DNA of 22,797 nucleotides from a virus. Positions 8,801 through 15,706 of the stretch are shown here, one piece after another; position 1 is the first letter of the stretch, and each line of letters opens with the position of its first letter. Made by a program: the position numbers and the translations under genes. The notes below the pieces were generated by a model. It searched no databases, was not told the origin of the DNA, and was given only the letters and a program-made list of their open reading frames with translations. The stretch is from positions 1-22,797 of the IMG/VR virus record IMGVR_UViG_3300048020_000318; one strand, given 5' to 3'.

Positions 8801-11800
8801 TCAGAAATATTGGGACCTGGGGATTCTACTTTTGGCGAAAATATAACATCAATAACAGATGAGCCTCCTATACCTCATATCGATGGATTAGGAGATCAGA
8901 TAACTGGTTATTATTACAAACTACTTCCTTTTGACTACTTTGGTAGTGGGGACTTATTTAATGTTACAGATAACCAAGGAGATCTTGAGCGTGTTTTGGT
9001 TTATCCCCATGGATACAATAACCAAAATAAAAATGGATACATGGGGCCGGTTTTTTCCACAACAGAAGATGCGATTCCTGGACCAGTGAAAGATTTTAAG
9101 GGGGATACAGCTTTTAGGAATTATTTCTTAAATTGGAAAATGCCTGATGCAGAATTCGATTCCATGAATAATGTAATAAGCACTTCTCCAAACGACATAA
9201 GTCATTACGAAGTTTGGGAGTCAGAGGACAACTACCTTTATTTTGGTACTGAAGACATCACTCTTAACGAAACAAGAAACCTATCTGGATATAGAAGAAT
9301 AACTGGAGATCTAGTAAGCGTTGGCCCGATACCTAGCGAAATTAATGATCCGGCTTCTGGAATAACTAACGCAATAAATGTTTTAAATATTTCAGCAACA
9401 TCTCCAAGCGTACAGGTAACTCACCAAGGAGAGTCTAATGATAGAAGATACTTTTGGGTTAGACCTGTAGATCACGCAGGCAACAAAGGCCCGTTTACTG
9501 GCGACGCTGACCTAGGGTTTTCTAGCGATGTTATAGGTTTAGACTTGACTTTAGGACAAGCTAAAACCACAGACGTTTCGGATTTTGAGCAAAATATCAC
9601 CAAGACATTCCCAAACACTCTAGCTTTAGTCCCAAACAACCCTTTTTCAGCCAATCAACCATATGGAGGAGAAGTTGGTTGGGATAGACATTTTGTCTAC
9701 AGTGATGGAGTGGGCTATGTTATTGGGAATAGCGATACTCACGAATTAAAAACGAGCCAAGGTTTAAACCTAGCAAAATATATTTACTGGAAAAGAGGCG
9801 ACATGTCTCCTTTAACTTCTGAACAATACTCGATGTTAGGACTTGCCCCTCCAGGAGATAAGGTTATTAGGTTGATTGATGCAGAAATAGATGGGGGCCA
9901 AAATATCACTAATAAGCAATTTTCTATTAAGGAAACTAATTATAATTTAGGATCAAACAACCAATACAATAACCATTATATTCGATTTAAGAATGGTTTG
10001 CTGGACACTCAGGAGAGAAAAATTTCTAATTATCAGAAGTTTGCTAATTATGTCACAATAACTCTCGAAAGATCATTTTCTCAAGCCCCTTTAAACGGAG
10101 ATGATATAGAAATTCTGGAAGAGGTTTCCGTGAGCTCTGCTATCACGAACCCCCTTCGCAGTATTCAATTCTCCGGACAGTATAGAGTTTCTGATTACCA
10201 CCCAGCCGGAGAAGGGGAAACAAGCGACCCATCTGGTTACGTAGGTACAGACATGGATTTAGAGAAACCAAAACTTCTTGATGATAATGATTTTATAATC
10301 GCAAGGAATGCTGGGGGGACCCCAACCCCGATGTGGCATGCTTTTGCGAACGCAACGATAGGTACGGCCCATATAGAAGAAGCTGCAATAACTAATGCAA
10401 AAATACATAATTTAACAGCCGATAAAATAAGATCTTCTGTAATACAATCTCAAGATATTCAGGTAGGTGGAGACGCTAACAGCGGACAAATTAGAAGCGC
10501 CGGTTTTGGATTGTTAAATGATGCCGGTACTCGAGGATATGATTGTGTAGACGCTCCGGGAGCAGGGTTTGCAATAAGTGGGAATGGGTCTTTTGTTTTT
10601 AAAACACAAAGAGGTAAACTATTTTTTGAACAGGATGAGTTAACTATTCATGGAAATATTCGACAAAAAGACGGGTCTGAGTTAACCGTAATGTCTATGA
10701 ATGCAGAACCTTCTGTTTTTAATTATGACGAAACCATTGATGGCGTTTTTGATCCAGAGCCACTTCAGACTTCAAACATAACCGTAAGATTTAATAATAG
10801 CGATATCACTGAAAGCGATGTTAGGTTTAAAATGGAACTTCCAGACGGGACTAACGTATTTAATTATGCCGACTATTCTAATGGTTATGATACTCATGGC
10901 TTTAAATACCAACCAAGTAACACTTATTTCAATTCAGACACTAAAGTTGCAACCGCTACATTTAACGTTGGGGACAGGAAAACCAGTGCTGCGGGTTTTG
11001 ATAAAATTATTCACGGGAATGACGACATTATTGATTTTCAGTCTGTTATTATATACGCTTCTGGGATAGGCACTAGCACTGAACATTCAACAACAGTAAG
11101 TATGCTTGCAAGTGGACCTGTTGGGCCAACGGGAAAAACGCCTGTTTATAGAGGGGTCTGGAATTCTACCAAAAACTATATTGGAATGGATGATGGTGTG
11201 CAGGGATCTGACACAGCAGAAGAGTTGAGGGGAGATCTAGTCTATTATGATAATAACTCATCTCCAGCAGGAGCAAATGGGCATCATTATATAGCTATGA
11301 AAAATAGCGGACCGTCGAGCTTGGTTGTAGCTCCAGGAGAGCACGCTCAAACAGACAGTTATTGGAAAAAATTCGGAGCCGAATTTCAAAGCGTTGCAAC
11401 TAATTTATTGCTCGCAGATAATGCTGTTATAACTCACAGCTTAACAATGGGAAGTAGTGATTCTAATAACCCAGCAGCTAATGGAGCAGGAGGAGAAATT
11501 ACTTCATCTTCTTTTGCGGGCGCATTTAATGATTTATTAACAGATTATCTACCTACGGAAGATTATAGCACCCCGGGTTTTAGGCTACAAAAATCAGCCA
11601 CTTCTCCCTATTATGTAGCCTTAGATGTTGGTGGGCCAAACTCGTATTTTAGATACAGCAATATAAAGGATAGAGTAGAAATAAAAGGGAGTTTTATAAA
11701 CAACACTGTAAGCGAAAATATTGACATTTCTGACATTACAGCAACCGACTCTCAAGCATTTTTTATTGGGGGCGGATACAATAACGAAATTCATGACAAC

Positions 11801-13111
11801 CCAAATAATAACCAAAACAGCCTCGGCTCTTCAATTGTTGCTGGAGCTTACAACGATATTACTGGAAGATTTTCTTTCATAGGGAACGGCTTTAATAATT
11901 CAGTCGGCGATGATTTTTCTGCTATAATTGCCGGATATAATAATTCAATGCCTGAGGTAGAAAGCAATAATGCAGGCGCAAACATAATTGGAGCGGGGGT
12001 AGGTAATCAAATAGATGGAGGCTCTACTCAAACTGTATTAGGGGGAGATAAAAACATCATAAGTTATGACGAAAACGACTCAACGTATTTGCAAGCTGGA
12101 GGGTTAATTAATTTTGAGTTTAGCTTTCTTAATAAAAACATACTTGGCGATAAAACTAATGATGTAAGTTTGAAACTGAATAATCAATGGACAGTAGATA
12201 GCTGGTTTCCAGCTACGACAGCAACAGGAACCACACTATCCAATTGGGATGACTCTTTTTATATTGGGTCTTTATTCACAATCGGTAATAAAATAAGTAA
12301 CTGGGTTTTTTCCACAGATCTTGGCTGGCTTTATATATCACCAGCAGAGGATAGCCTTTATCAATCAATAGTAAATAATAACAACAATGGAATTTGGGTG
12401 TACTTTTCCAGTTCGGCGTCGATTTCTAATTGGAATTTTTTCTATAGGGACGGCATGGAAACAGGTAAAACCTATTTTAGTAGCCAATATATAAGCAACG
12501 CTTCTCAGCTAGGAAGTTGGCAAGACGGAGAGGGCATACTGATACTGCAAACTCAAGCAACACAAAATAAATTTTTTGGATTAATCAAAAATTCAAACAA
12601 CGTGGTTTTTTATGCAGATTTAACTGGTTGGAATCCCGGAGACCCTCTTTCATATACATCATATTCATATGCAGTTCCAAGCGTTGGTGATATAGACGCA
12701 GATGGAATCGTAGACTCTTCAGACGAGACTCCAGCTATACGTTTGCGCGGAGTTAGGCAATCCAATGGTTCAATAATTTGGATTGTGTATGTGATTTTCA
12801 CAGATACCTCGCTCACTCACGCAAAGATTTATGTATCAGGTAGTGCGCAATATAGCGGAAGCCTTAACGGTAGCACTGCCCTTTCTAGTCAAAATTCTTA
12901 CAAAGCTGCATATTTCGGAGCAAATTCTATATCTAGCTATGTGAATGGCTATACTAATTACGCTTATTTTAGGTTTCCTGTCTCTTCAGATAATGGATCT
13001 TCTTACACAAACTCTCAAACTATAGAATCTATCGAGGTTGCCATCCCAACAGTAGGATCCAACTCAGGAGACGAAGCGTCTACCTACAAACATTTATACC
13101 AAAGCCTTTAA
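5897..13111 (+). CDS. Giant C-terminal gpJ and tail fibre protein with sugar-binding-like modules
   Basis: Large receptor-binding protein of 2404 residues. Residues 1-90 complete the fibronectin-III domain begun in the previous gene. At about 318, 546, 655 and 808 are modules with the pattern Y-x-x-G-D-x-V-x-x-x-x-x-x-Y-x-C followed by a Y-W or W, as in CBM5/12 (chitin-binding-like) repeats; weaker ones lie near 761 and 1778. Residues about 1472-1600 resemble the lambda gpJ C-terminal region (A-T-I-G-T-A-H-I-E-E-A, then A-D-K-I-R). A short collagen-like G-P-V-G-P-T-G-K is near 1741. A beta-roll of repeated G-(G/N/A)-x-x-N-x-I units fills about 1955-2058. After it come a GW-Y module (2130-2193), a calcium-loop-like D-I-D-A-D-G-I-V-D (about 2265) and a probable beta-sandwich to the end. 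The start ATG has no ribosome site and lies four bases after an in-frame stop. Role in adsorption is inferred. Confidence 0.88.
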   Translation: MLSTAIGIQFDVNDLKANYEVIGSSDNYSFQYNLGKGNKLVNFEGDTAQKTLSLNGNYGDFSIRIFAVSDIGIRSEFIEEKISISPPLFDDTFTFSEIKVSNLPDDPNIGSTIEIEPSETGNLLSVNSEYVNRNLEIEWRLSPPAGHPKEGRSLGNELLSDKLLRDFSLQIRNTRNGNIISNGELNNSVALQQTLNTSSVSDMMESYTGFSFVLSDNAVTELSLDRTLALEVVSNDAFGRQATGTLTGINYLPEINSLSYNLRGAKMSFSWSSDDTDFSACQISSLAIPSDHQIYDPNNLQDSINYYESLSSAPSWEKHNNYRLGDRVFYNDVVFECIQAYTYLNFPNITTSNNSYWVSLGPIIDHYSTQENINSNNKEFDQIWGYNYYYSFLTADGYGTGRMNNLTESGLHERGELVAFKSDVKIDNLNFIEREDDLIFRWNITDQDNNLVDLNQYKFLVGSTDKPTILGISGSLYDSDTNLFLTGITEGFNSRTSVTENGIENISEDLPGTKVFETYEYTRDINNSIYKIGGFPDHSRFSFSGQYNNGDHVTYNNSLYRASSQTALSSDKLNSPSVQPWSPGTNYLFRTGLHYSDCFSYESGVYSVLGTSNNEIIGPDASDVLGVYNELESYSAGDLVISPNGDVPIYKGGEFFDVGSTVLYKGSLYTCITQQETSDYISPDTGTRYWKTAGAFSDVPSEIYKAINTIPSSLEILPSTGNAHWQVQNPSTSNKYYLLAENYNFPIRNWSQFDDFSSFDFVVYANDIWSGVDLSGPNTAVGPKIPNLNNSGYWVNADNQSNDFSTSHQIGDKIFSNGAIYECLASNPTGAPIEALVDSPLQINSSYQDSQWAPYWELNTGFEDKVFRHEGIPESGKRSVGLELAILSPLGEVLNLRKIVGNNPEPSILPQGFQVDSLSNVTQVHFNFNYAFGSREQTTKVQLYRSSDPVFSILDSNGVPGSGAASFVSEILGPGDSTFGENITSITDEPPIPHIDGLGDQITGYYYKLLPFDYFGSGDLFNVTDNQGDLERVLVYPHGYNNQNKNGYMGPVFSTTEDAIPGPVKDFKGDTAFRNYFLNWKMPDAEFDSMNNVISTSPNDISHYEVWESEDNYLYFGTEDITLNETRNLSGYRRITGDLVSVGPIPSEINDPASGITNAINVLNISATSPSVQVTHQGESNDRRYFWVRPVDHAGNKGPFTGDADLGFSSDVIGLDLTLGQAKTTDVSDFEQNITKTFPNTLALVPNNPFSANQPYGGEVGWDRHFVYSDGVGYVIGNSDTHELKTSQGLNLAKYIYWKRGDMSPLTSEQYSMLGLAPPGDKVIRLIDAEIDGGQNITNKQFSIKETNYNLGSNNQYNNHYIRFKNGLLDTQERKISNYQKFANYVTITLERSFSQAPLNGDDIEILEEVSVSSAITNPLRSIQFSGQYRVSDYHPAGEGETSDPSGYVGTDMDLEKPKLLDDNDFIIARNAGGTPTPMWHAFANATIGTAHIEEAAITNAKIHNLTADKIRSSVIQSQDIQVGGDANSGQIRSAGFGLLNDAGTRGYDCVDAPGAGFAISGNGSFVFKTQRGKLFFEQDELTIHGNIRQKDGSELTVMSMNAEPSVFNYDETIDGVFDPEPLQTSNITVRFNNSDITESDVRFKMELPDGTNVFNYADYSNGYDTHGFKYQPSNTYFNSDTKVATATFNVGDRKTSAAGFDKIIHGNDDIIDFQSVIIYASGIGTSTEHSTTVSMLASGPVGPTGKTPVYRGVWNSTKNYIGMDDGVQGSDTAEELRGDLVYYDNNSSPAGANGHHYIAMKNSGPSSLVVAPGEHAQTDSYWKKFGAEFQSVATNLLLADNAVITHSLTMGSSDSNNPAANGAGGEITSSSFAGAFNDLLTDYLPTEDYSTPGFRLQKSATSPYYVALDVGGPNSYFRYSNIKDRVEIKGSFINNTVSENIDISDITATDSQAFFIGGGYNNEIHDNPNNNQNSLGSSIVAGAYNDITGRFSFIGNGFNNSVGDDFSAIIAGYNNSMPEVESNNAGANIIGAGVGNQIDGGSTQTVLGGDKNIISYDENDSTYLQAGGLINFEFSFLNKNILGDKTNDVSLKLNNQWTVDSWFPATTATGTTLSNWDDSFYIGSLFTIGNKISNWVFSTDLGWLYISPAEDSLYQSIVNNNNNGIWVYFSSSASISNWNFFYRDGMETGKTYFSSQYISNASQLGSWQDGEGILILQTQATQNKFFGLIKNSNNVVFYADLTGWNPGDPLSYTSYSYAVPSVGDIDADGIVDSSDETPAIRLRGVRQSNGSIIWIVYVIFTDTSLTHAKIYVSGSAQYSGSLNGSTALSSQNSYKAAYFGANSISSYVNGYTNYAYFRFPVSSDNGSSYTNSQTIESIEVAIPTVGSNSGDEASTYKHLYQSL
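6845..8465 (+). repeat. Array of CBM5/12-like modules inside the fibre gene
   Basis: At least four divergent copies, beginning near 6850, 7533, 7858 and 8318, encode G-D-x-V/I...Y-x-C or Y-R-A with a closing W or Y-W. They are diverged at the DNA level, so they are old protein repeats rather than recent duplications. A further copy is near 11230 and a related one lies in the gpL-like gene (about 520-750). Confidence 0.6.
11755..12070 (+). repeat. Beta-roll repeats in the fibre
   Basis: Encodes at least five units of the type (F/S)-I-x-(G/A)-(G/N)-(G/A/Y)-x-(N)-x-(I/V), about 17-25 residues apart (F-F-I-G-G-G-Y-N-N-E-I, S-I-V-A-G-A-Y-N-D-I, S-F-I-G-N-G-F-N-N-S-V, A-I-I-A-G-Y-N-N-S-M, N-I-I-G-A-G-V-G-N-Q-I). 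Such trimeric rolls commonly precede S74 chaperones. Similar units reappear at the start of the next gene (about 13200-13320). Confidence 0.7.
12280..12480 (+). other. GW-Y aromatic module, copy 2 (in fibre)
   Basis: Encodes I-S-N-W-V-F-S-T-D-L-G-W-L-Y-I, then G-I-W-V-Y and W-N-F-F-Y, matching copy 1 in order and spacing but not at DNA level. It lies after the beta-roll and before the stop of the giant fibre gene, inside the stretch that separates the beta-roll from the S74 tip gene. Confidence 0.6.
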
Positions 13112-13127
13112 CCCACAATAATTTACT

Positions 13128-13757
13128 ATGAGCATAGGAACACCCCCTAGTACAGGACCATTACCATCAGACTATTCTTTTGGAGATGGATACAATGCTG
13201 GAAATTTAATAGCAGCGGGCTCAGATAACAAAATACAAGAATCCAGAAGGTGCACAATAATAAACGGAGCGGGTAATTTTATACTTGGAAAATACAATAC
13301 TCATATTATTGGAGATTTTGTTTCTCGAACCGATCCTAATGGAAAAAGTTACAATACAGACGAATTACTAAATAACGCTTTTTATATAGGATGTATGAAT
13401 GGACTTCATTCGTTCGGGGATGTTGTGGCGTTTGCCGCATCCGACGAGAGGTTAAAAGATAACATAAAGTTAATTAAAAAACCTCTATCTAAGATTCTTT
13501 CTCTTGATCCTGTGGAATTTGACTGGAACGAAAAGCAGGAAACTTACAAGGGTCACGATATAGGGTTAATAGCTCAGCAAGTTGAGGCAATAGCCCCAGA
13601 ATTAGTAACTACTAGAAGCAATGGTTATAAGGCTATAAAATACGATAAGTTAAATTCTTTACTGGTTGGAGCAATTAAAGAACAACAGCAGCAAATAGAG
13701 TCTTTGCAAAAACAAGTCTCTGAACTTATTGAATTAAACAAATCTAAGAATTCATAA
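13128..13757 (+). CDS. Tail fibre tip with S74 intramolecular chaperone
   Basis: Residues 20-65 carry beta-roll units (N-L-I-A-A-G-S-D-N-K-I, C-T-I-I-N-G-A-G-N-F-I). Residues 105-209 form a peptidase S74 (endosialidase-type chaperone) domain with S105-D-E-R-L-K110-D-N-I, a central D-I-G-L-I-A-Q-Q-V-E segment and a C-terminal coiled coil rich in Gln and Leu (about 180-205). In this family the domain trimerises the fibre and then cuts itself off at the Ser, with the Lys acting in catalysis; both residues are present. The gene is in a different frame from the giant fibre gene. Its own frame has a TAA at 13119-13121, so the ATG at 13128 is the only good start, although no ribosome site is visible. 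A chaperone with only a few roll units is unusually short and probably works on the neighbouring fibre. The 3' end overlaps the convergent gene by 14 bases. Confidence 0.9.
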   Translation: MSIGTPPSTGPLPSDYSFGDGYNAGNLIAAGSDNKIQESRRCTIINGAGNFILGKYNTHIIGDFVSRTDPNGKSYNTDELLNNAFYIGCMNGLHSFGDVVAFAASDERLKDNIKLIKKPLSKILSLDPVEFDWNEKQETYKGHDIGLIAQQVEAIAPELVTTRSNGYKAIKYDKLNSLLVGAIKEQQQQIESLQKQVSELIELNKSKNS

Positions 13758-14547
13758 CCTTCATCAACACTCTTGACTCTGTCGGGGGAATATCCGAGTA
13801 ATCGTTCCAGTCCTTAACTGAATCGTTTTTATATTTTCCGGTCTTCCACCAATCCCTAAGTATAACTTTGAACTCTTCGAAGCTGGAGCAATTCAATTTA
13901 TCTCCAGCTAAAGATTCTATCATTGAAGAAGGGGTGAGTGACCCCGCAGAAGAATTACTCGACGCTGTTTGGCTAGATTTGTCTATTTCGTCATCACCTA
14001 CAATATGCACGTTTAAGAAATTTCTCACACACCTAACAAATGCTCTATTACAAGCTATAGTTTCTAAGAATTTAGTAGCAAAACTGCTGGTATTGTCTAA
14101 TGTTGCATTAGCCATGTCTTGAAAAATAACCGGCTCTCCAAACGTTTCATAGTTTGGCAGAAACTTCATTCTACACACCACAGCAACATGATTTAGTTCG
14201 CACTTAACCGTCTCATAGGCGACGTCCGAAAAGCCTCTTAGCTTTGCTAGCTCTTTTATTCCGCTAAGCTTTATTAGTAGTTGGTAATCTTTTAGCCCTA
14301 TTATAGATCTGGGCAAGTCTTTTTTTCGCAAACTAAACCAAGACTTGTTGGGGAAAAGATTTTCGTCTTTAATCATCGCTCTCCAGTTTACAGAGCCATC
14401 TTCCGAGAATTCATAATCTACATTATCAAGTAATCCAAATTCATTTCTAATAAATTTGCCCGGACCGTCTTTGTAATTTTTGATGTAAGCCAAGTCGCTT
14501 AATTGTGAATCTTCTGAGTTATTTGTTGATGTCTTTGTTTTTACCAT
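13744..14547 (-). CDS. Candidate single-strand annealing protein (Rad52/Erf-like)
   Basis: Soluble 267-residue protein with no signal peptide or membrane segment. Residues 155-180 read F-A-T-K-F-L-E-T-I-A-C-N-R-A-F-V-R, then C-V-R-N-F-L-N. This alpha-helical pattern (E-T-x-A-x-x-R-A-x-x-R) resembles the conserved helix of Rad52/Sak and Erf type annealing proteins, in which a basic face binds DNA. A beta-rich region (about 110-145) precedes it, a Ser/Thr/Asn-rich linker follows (about 190-208), and a small acidic and aromatic C-terminal part ends the protein. This layout of an N-terminal ring-forming core, a linker and a C-terminal partner-binding end fits annealing proteins, but the assignment rests on one motif. 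It is the last gene of the minus operon, overlaps the previous gene by 29 bases and runs tail to tail into the fibre gene. The ATG has no clear ribosome site. Confidence 0.45.
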   Translation of the reverse strand: MVKTKTSTNNSEDSQLSDLAYIKNYKDGPGKFIRNEFGLLDNVDYEFSEDGSVNWRAMIKDENLFPNKSWFSLRKKDLPRSIIGLKDYQLLIKLSGIKELAKLRGFSDVAYETVKCELNHVAVVCRMKFLPNYETFGEPVIFQDMANATLDNTSSFATKFLETIACNRAFVRCVRNFLNVHIVGDDEIDKSSQTASSNSSAGSLTPSSMIESLAGDKLNCSSFEEFKVILRDWWKTGKYKNDSVKDWNDYSDIPPTESRVLMKVMNS

Positions 14548-15706
14548 GGTTTTTATCGTTATAAATTTTTAGTGTATCAATTTCTTCCCAGAATTCAGGG
14601 CAATCTATAACTTGATCGTGCTCTCCTTCGAGGTCATTTTTCCAAGCAGCCTTGCTGTTGTATATTTGTGCTCCTGATATGATTTTCATTGAGTTTTTAT
14701 AACGAGTATTATCGCATAGTTTTTCAGAATTGTCAAGATCTTTTTTTGTTTTTTCTTTTAATAGAGTAATTGGCCAGTCGAAGAATTTTAATCTTAGATC
14801 ATTAATAATATTTTCATCTTTACATAATAGATTAAATTTAACCCCTCCTTTTTCTAAAGATTTAAAGTAACTCTCTTTACTGTCGTTTGATATGAAATAG
14901 TTTATTCTATTTATATTCTTGCGTATAACATTTAAATATCTAACCCCCATTGGTTGATCTAAAAATATATTGCATTTTCTTTCGTAGGCCCATTTAGCTA
15001 TATTCTGTTCGTCAAAGCATTCGTGCCCCCAGATATTTACCGGCTGACCTTTGGCGAAATTTGCTGGCATGATGTGATTTGGGACCACTGACAGAGCGGG
15101 AATATGGTATTGATTTCCCATATGTAACGTTTCTATATCTGAAGTAGAATTATCTATCTTTAGTAAATTCAAGATAGATTCAGCTATTTTCTCAGGCTTT
15201 ATTAAATTTACCATTTTCACTTGCTCACTATCAGAAAAAGAAGGTTTTAACCCATTCCTGTGAGACTCTAAAAGTATTTGTTTTTCTTTATCTCCCCAAT
15301 ATGGGCCGCAACACTCTTTAAATAAAACACTATACAGACATACTATTTTTTTATTAAACCCCGAAGCAACGTGAGTACTGAAGGAATCGTTGCCAAAATG
15401 CAATAAAGATTTTGATATAATATACGCCGACTGTTTTATATTCGTTCTTCCATGTAAATGCTCGCAACCTTTTATTGATCGATCTTCTTTGCCCCCTATT
15501 TGTATCACTTTTATATCTTGTTCGTTCAAGTATGGAGAGATCATTTCCATTACGTCATCATAGTAGTCGTAGTTTTTTGATTGCATTCCACTGCTCGCAT
15601 GTAGAGTTATGTATTTTTTTTCAGCTATTGGATAAAAACATGTCTCTATGTGAGGTTTGTCTATTTTTACCCCACACGATAAAGCGTATTGTTCTATTAA
15701 GTGCAT
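14519..15706 (-). CDS. C-terminal half of a GT9 glycosyltransferase plus unknown domain
   Basis: Residues 1-185 match the second Rossmann domain of GT9 (heptosyltransferase family): I-T-L-H-A-S-S-G-M at 33-41, V-I-Q-I-G-G at 67-72, the nucleotide-binding G-N-D-S at 105-108 and T-H-V-A-S at 111-115. The first Rossmann domain with the catalytic Asp is missing here. It forms the end of the preceding gene (15697-17604), whose stop overlaps this start by 10 bases. The second part (about 190-395) holds N-I-W-G-H-E and a charged, Lys/Asn-rich tail; I do not recognise it. The start codon lies inside the stop region of the upstream gene, so translation is probably coupled. Either the two proteins assemble into one GT9 enzyme or an ancestral gene was broken. 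Confidence 0.75.
   Translation of the reverse strand: MHLIEQYALSCGVKIDKPHIETCFYPIAEKKYITLHASSGMQSKNYDYYDDVMEMISPYLNEQDIKVIQIGGKEDRSIKGCEHLHGRTNIKQSAYIISKSLLHFGNDSFSTHVASGFNKKIVCLYSVLFKECCGPYWGDKEKQILLESHRNGLKPSFSDSEQVKMVNLIKPEKIAESILNLLKIDNSTSDIETLHMGNQYHIPALSVVPNHIMPANFAKGQPVNIWGHECFDEQNIAKWAYERKCNIFLDQPMGVRYLNVIRKNINRINYFISNDSKESYFKSLEKGGVKFNLLCKDENIINDLRLKFFDWPITLLKEKTKKDLDNSEKLCDNTRYKNSMKIISGAQIYNSKAAWKNDLEGEHDQVIDCPEFWEEIDTLKIYNDKNHGKNKDINK

Noticed and set aside
12070-13111. Diversity-generating retroelement variable region at the fibre end
   Set aside because: No reverse transcriptase, no template repeat and no C-type-lectin-like end were seen in the window.
13109-13128. Simple sequencing frameshift joining the giant fibre to the S74 gene
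   Set aside because: Both frames have a stop in this interval (13109-13111 and 13119-13121), so one indel near the junction would not fuse them.
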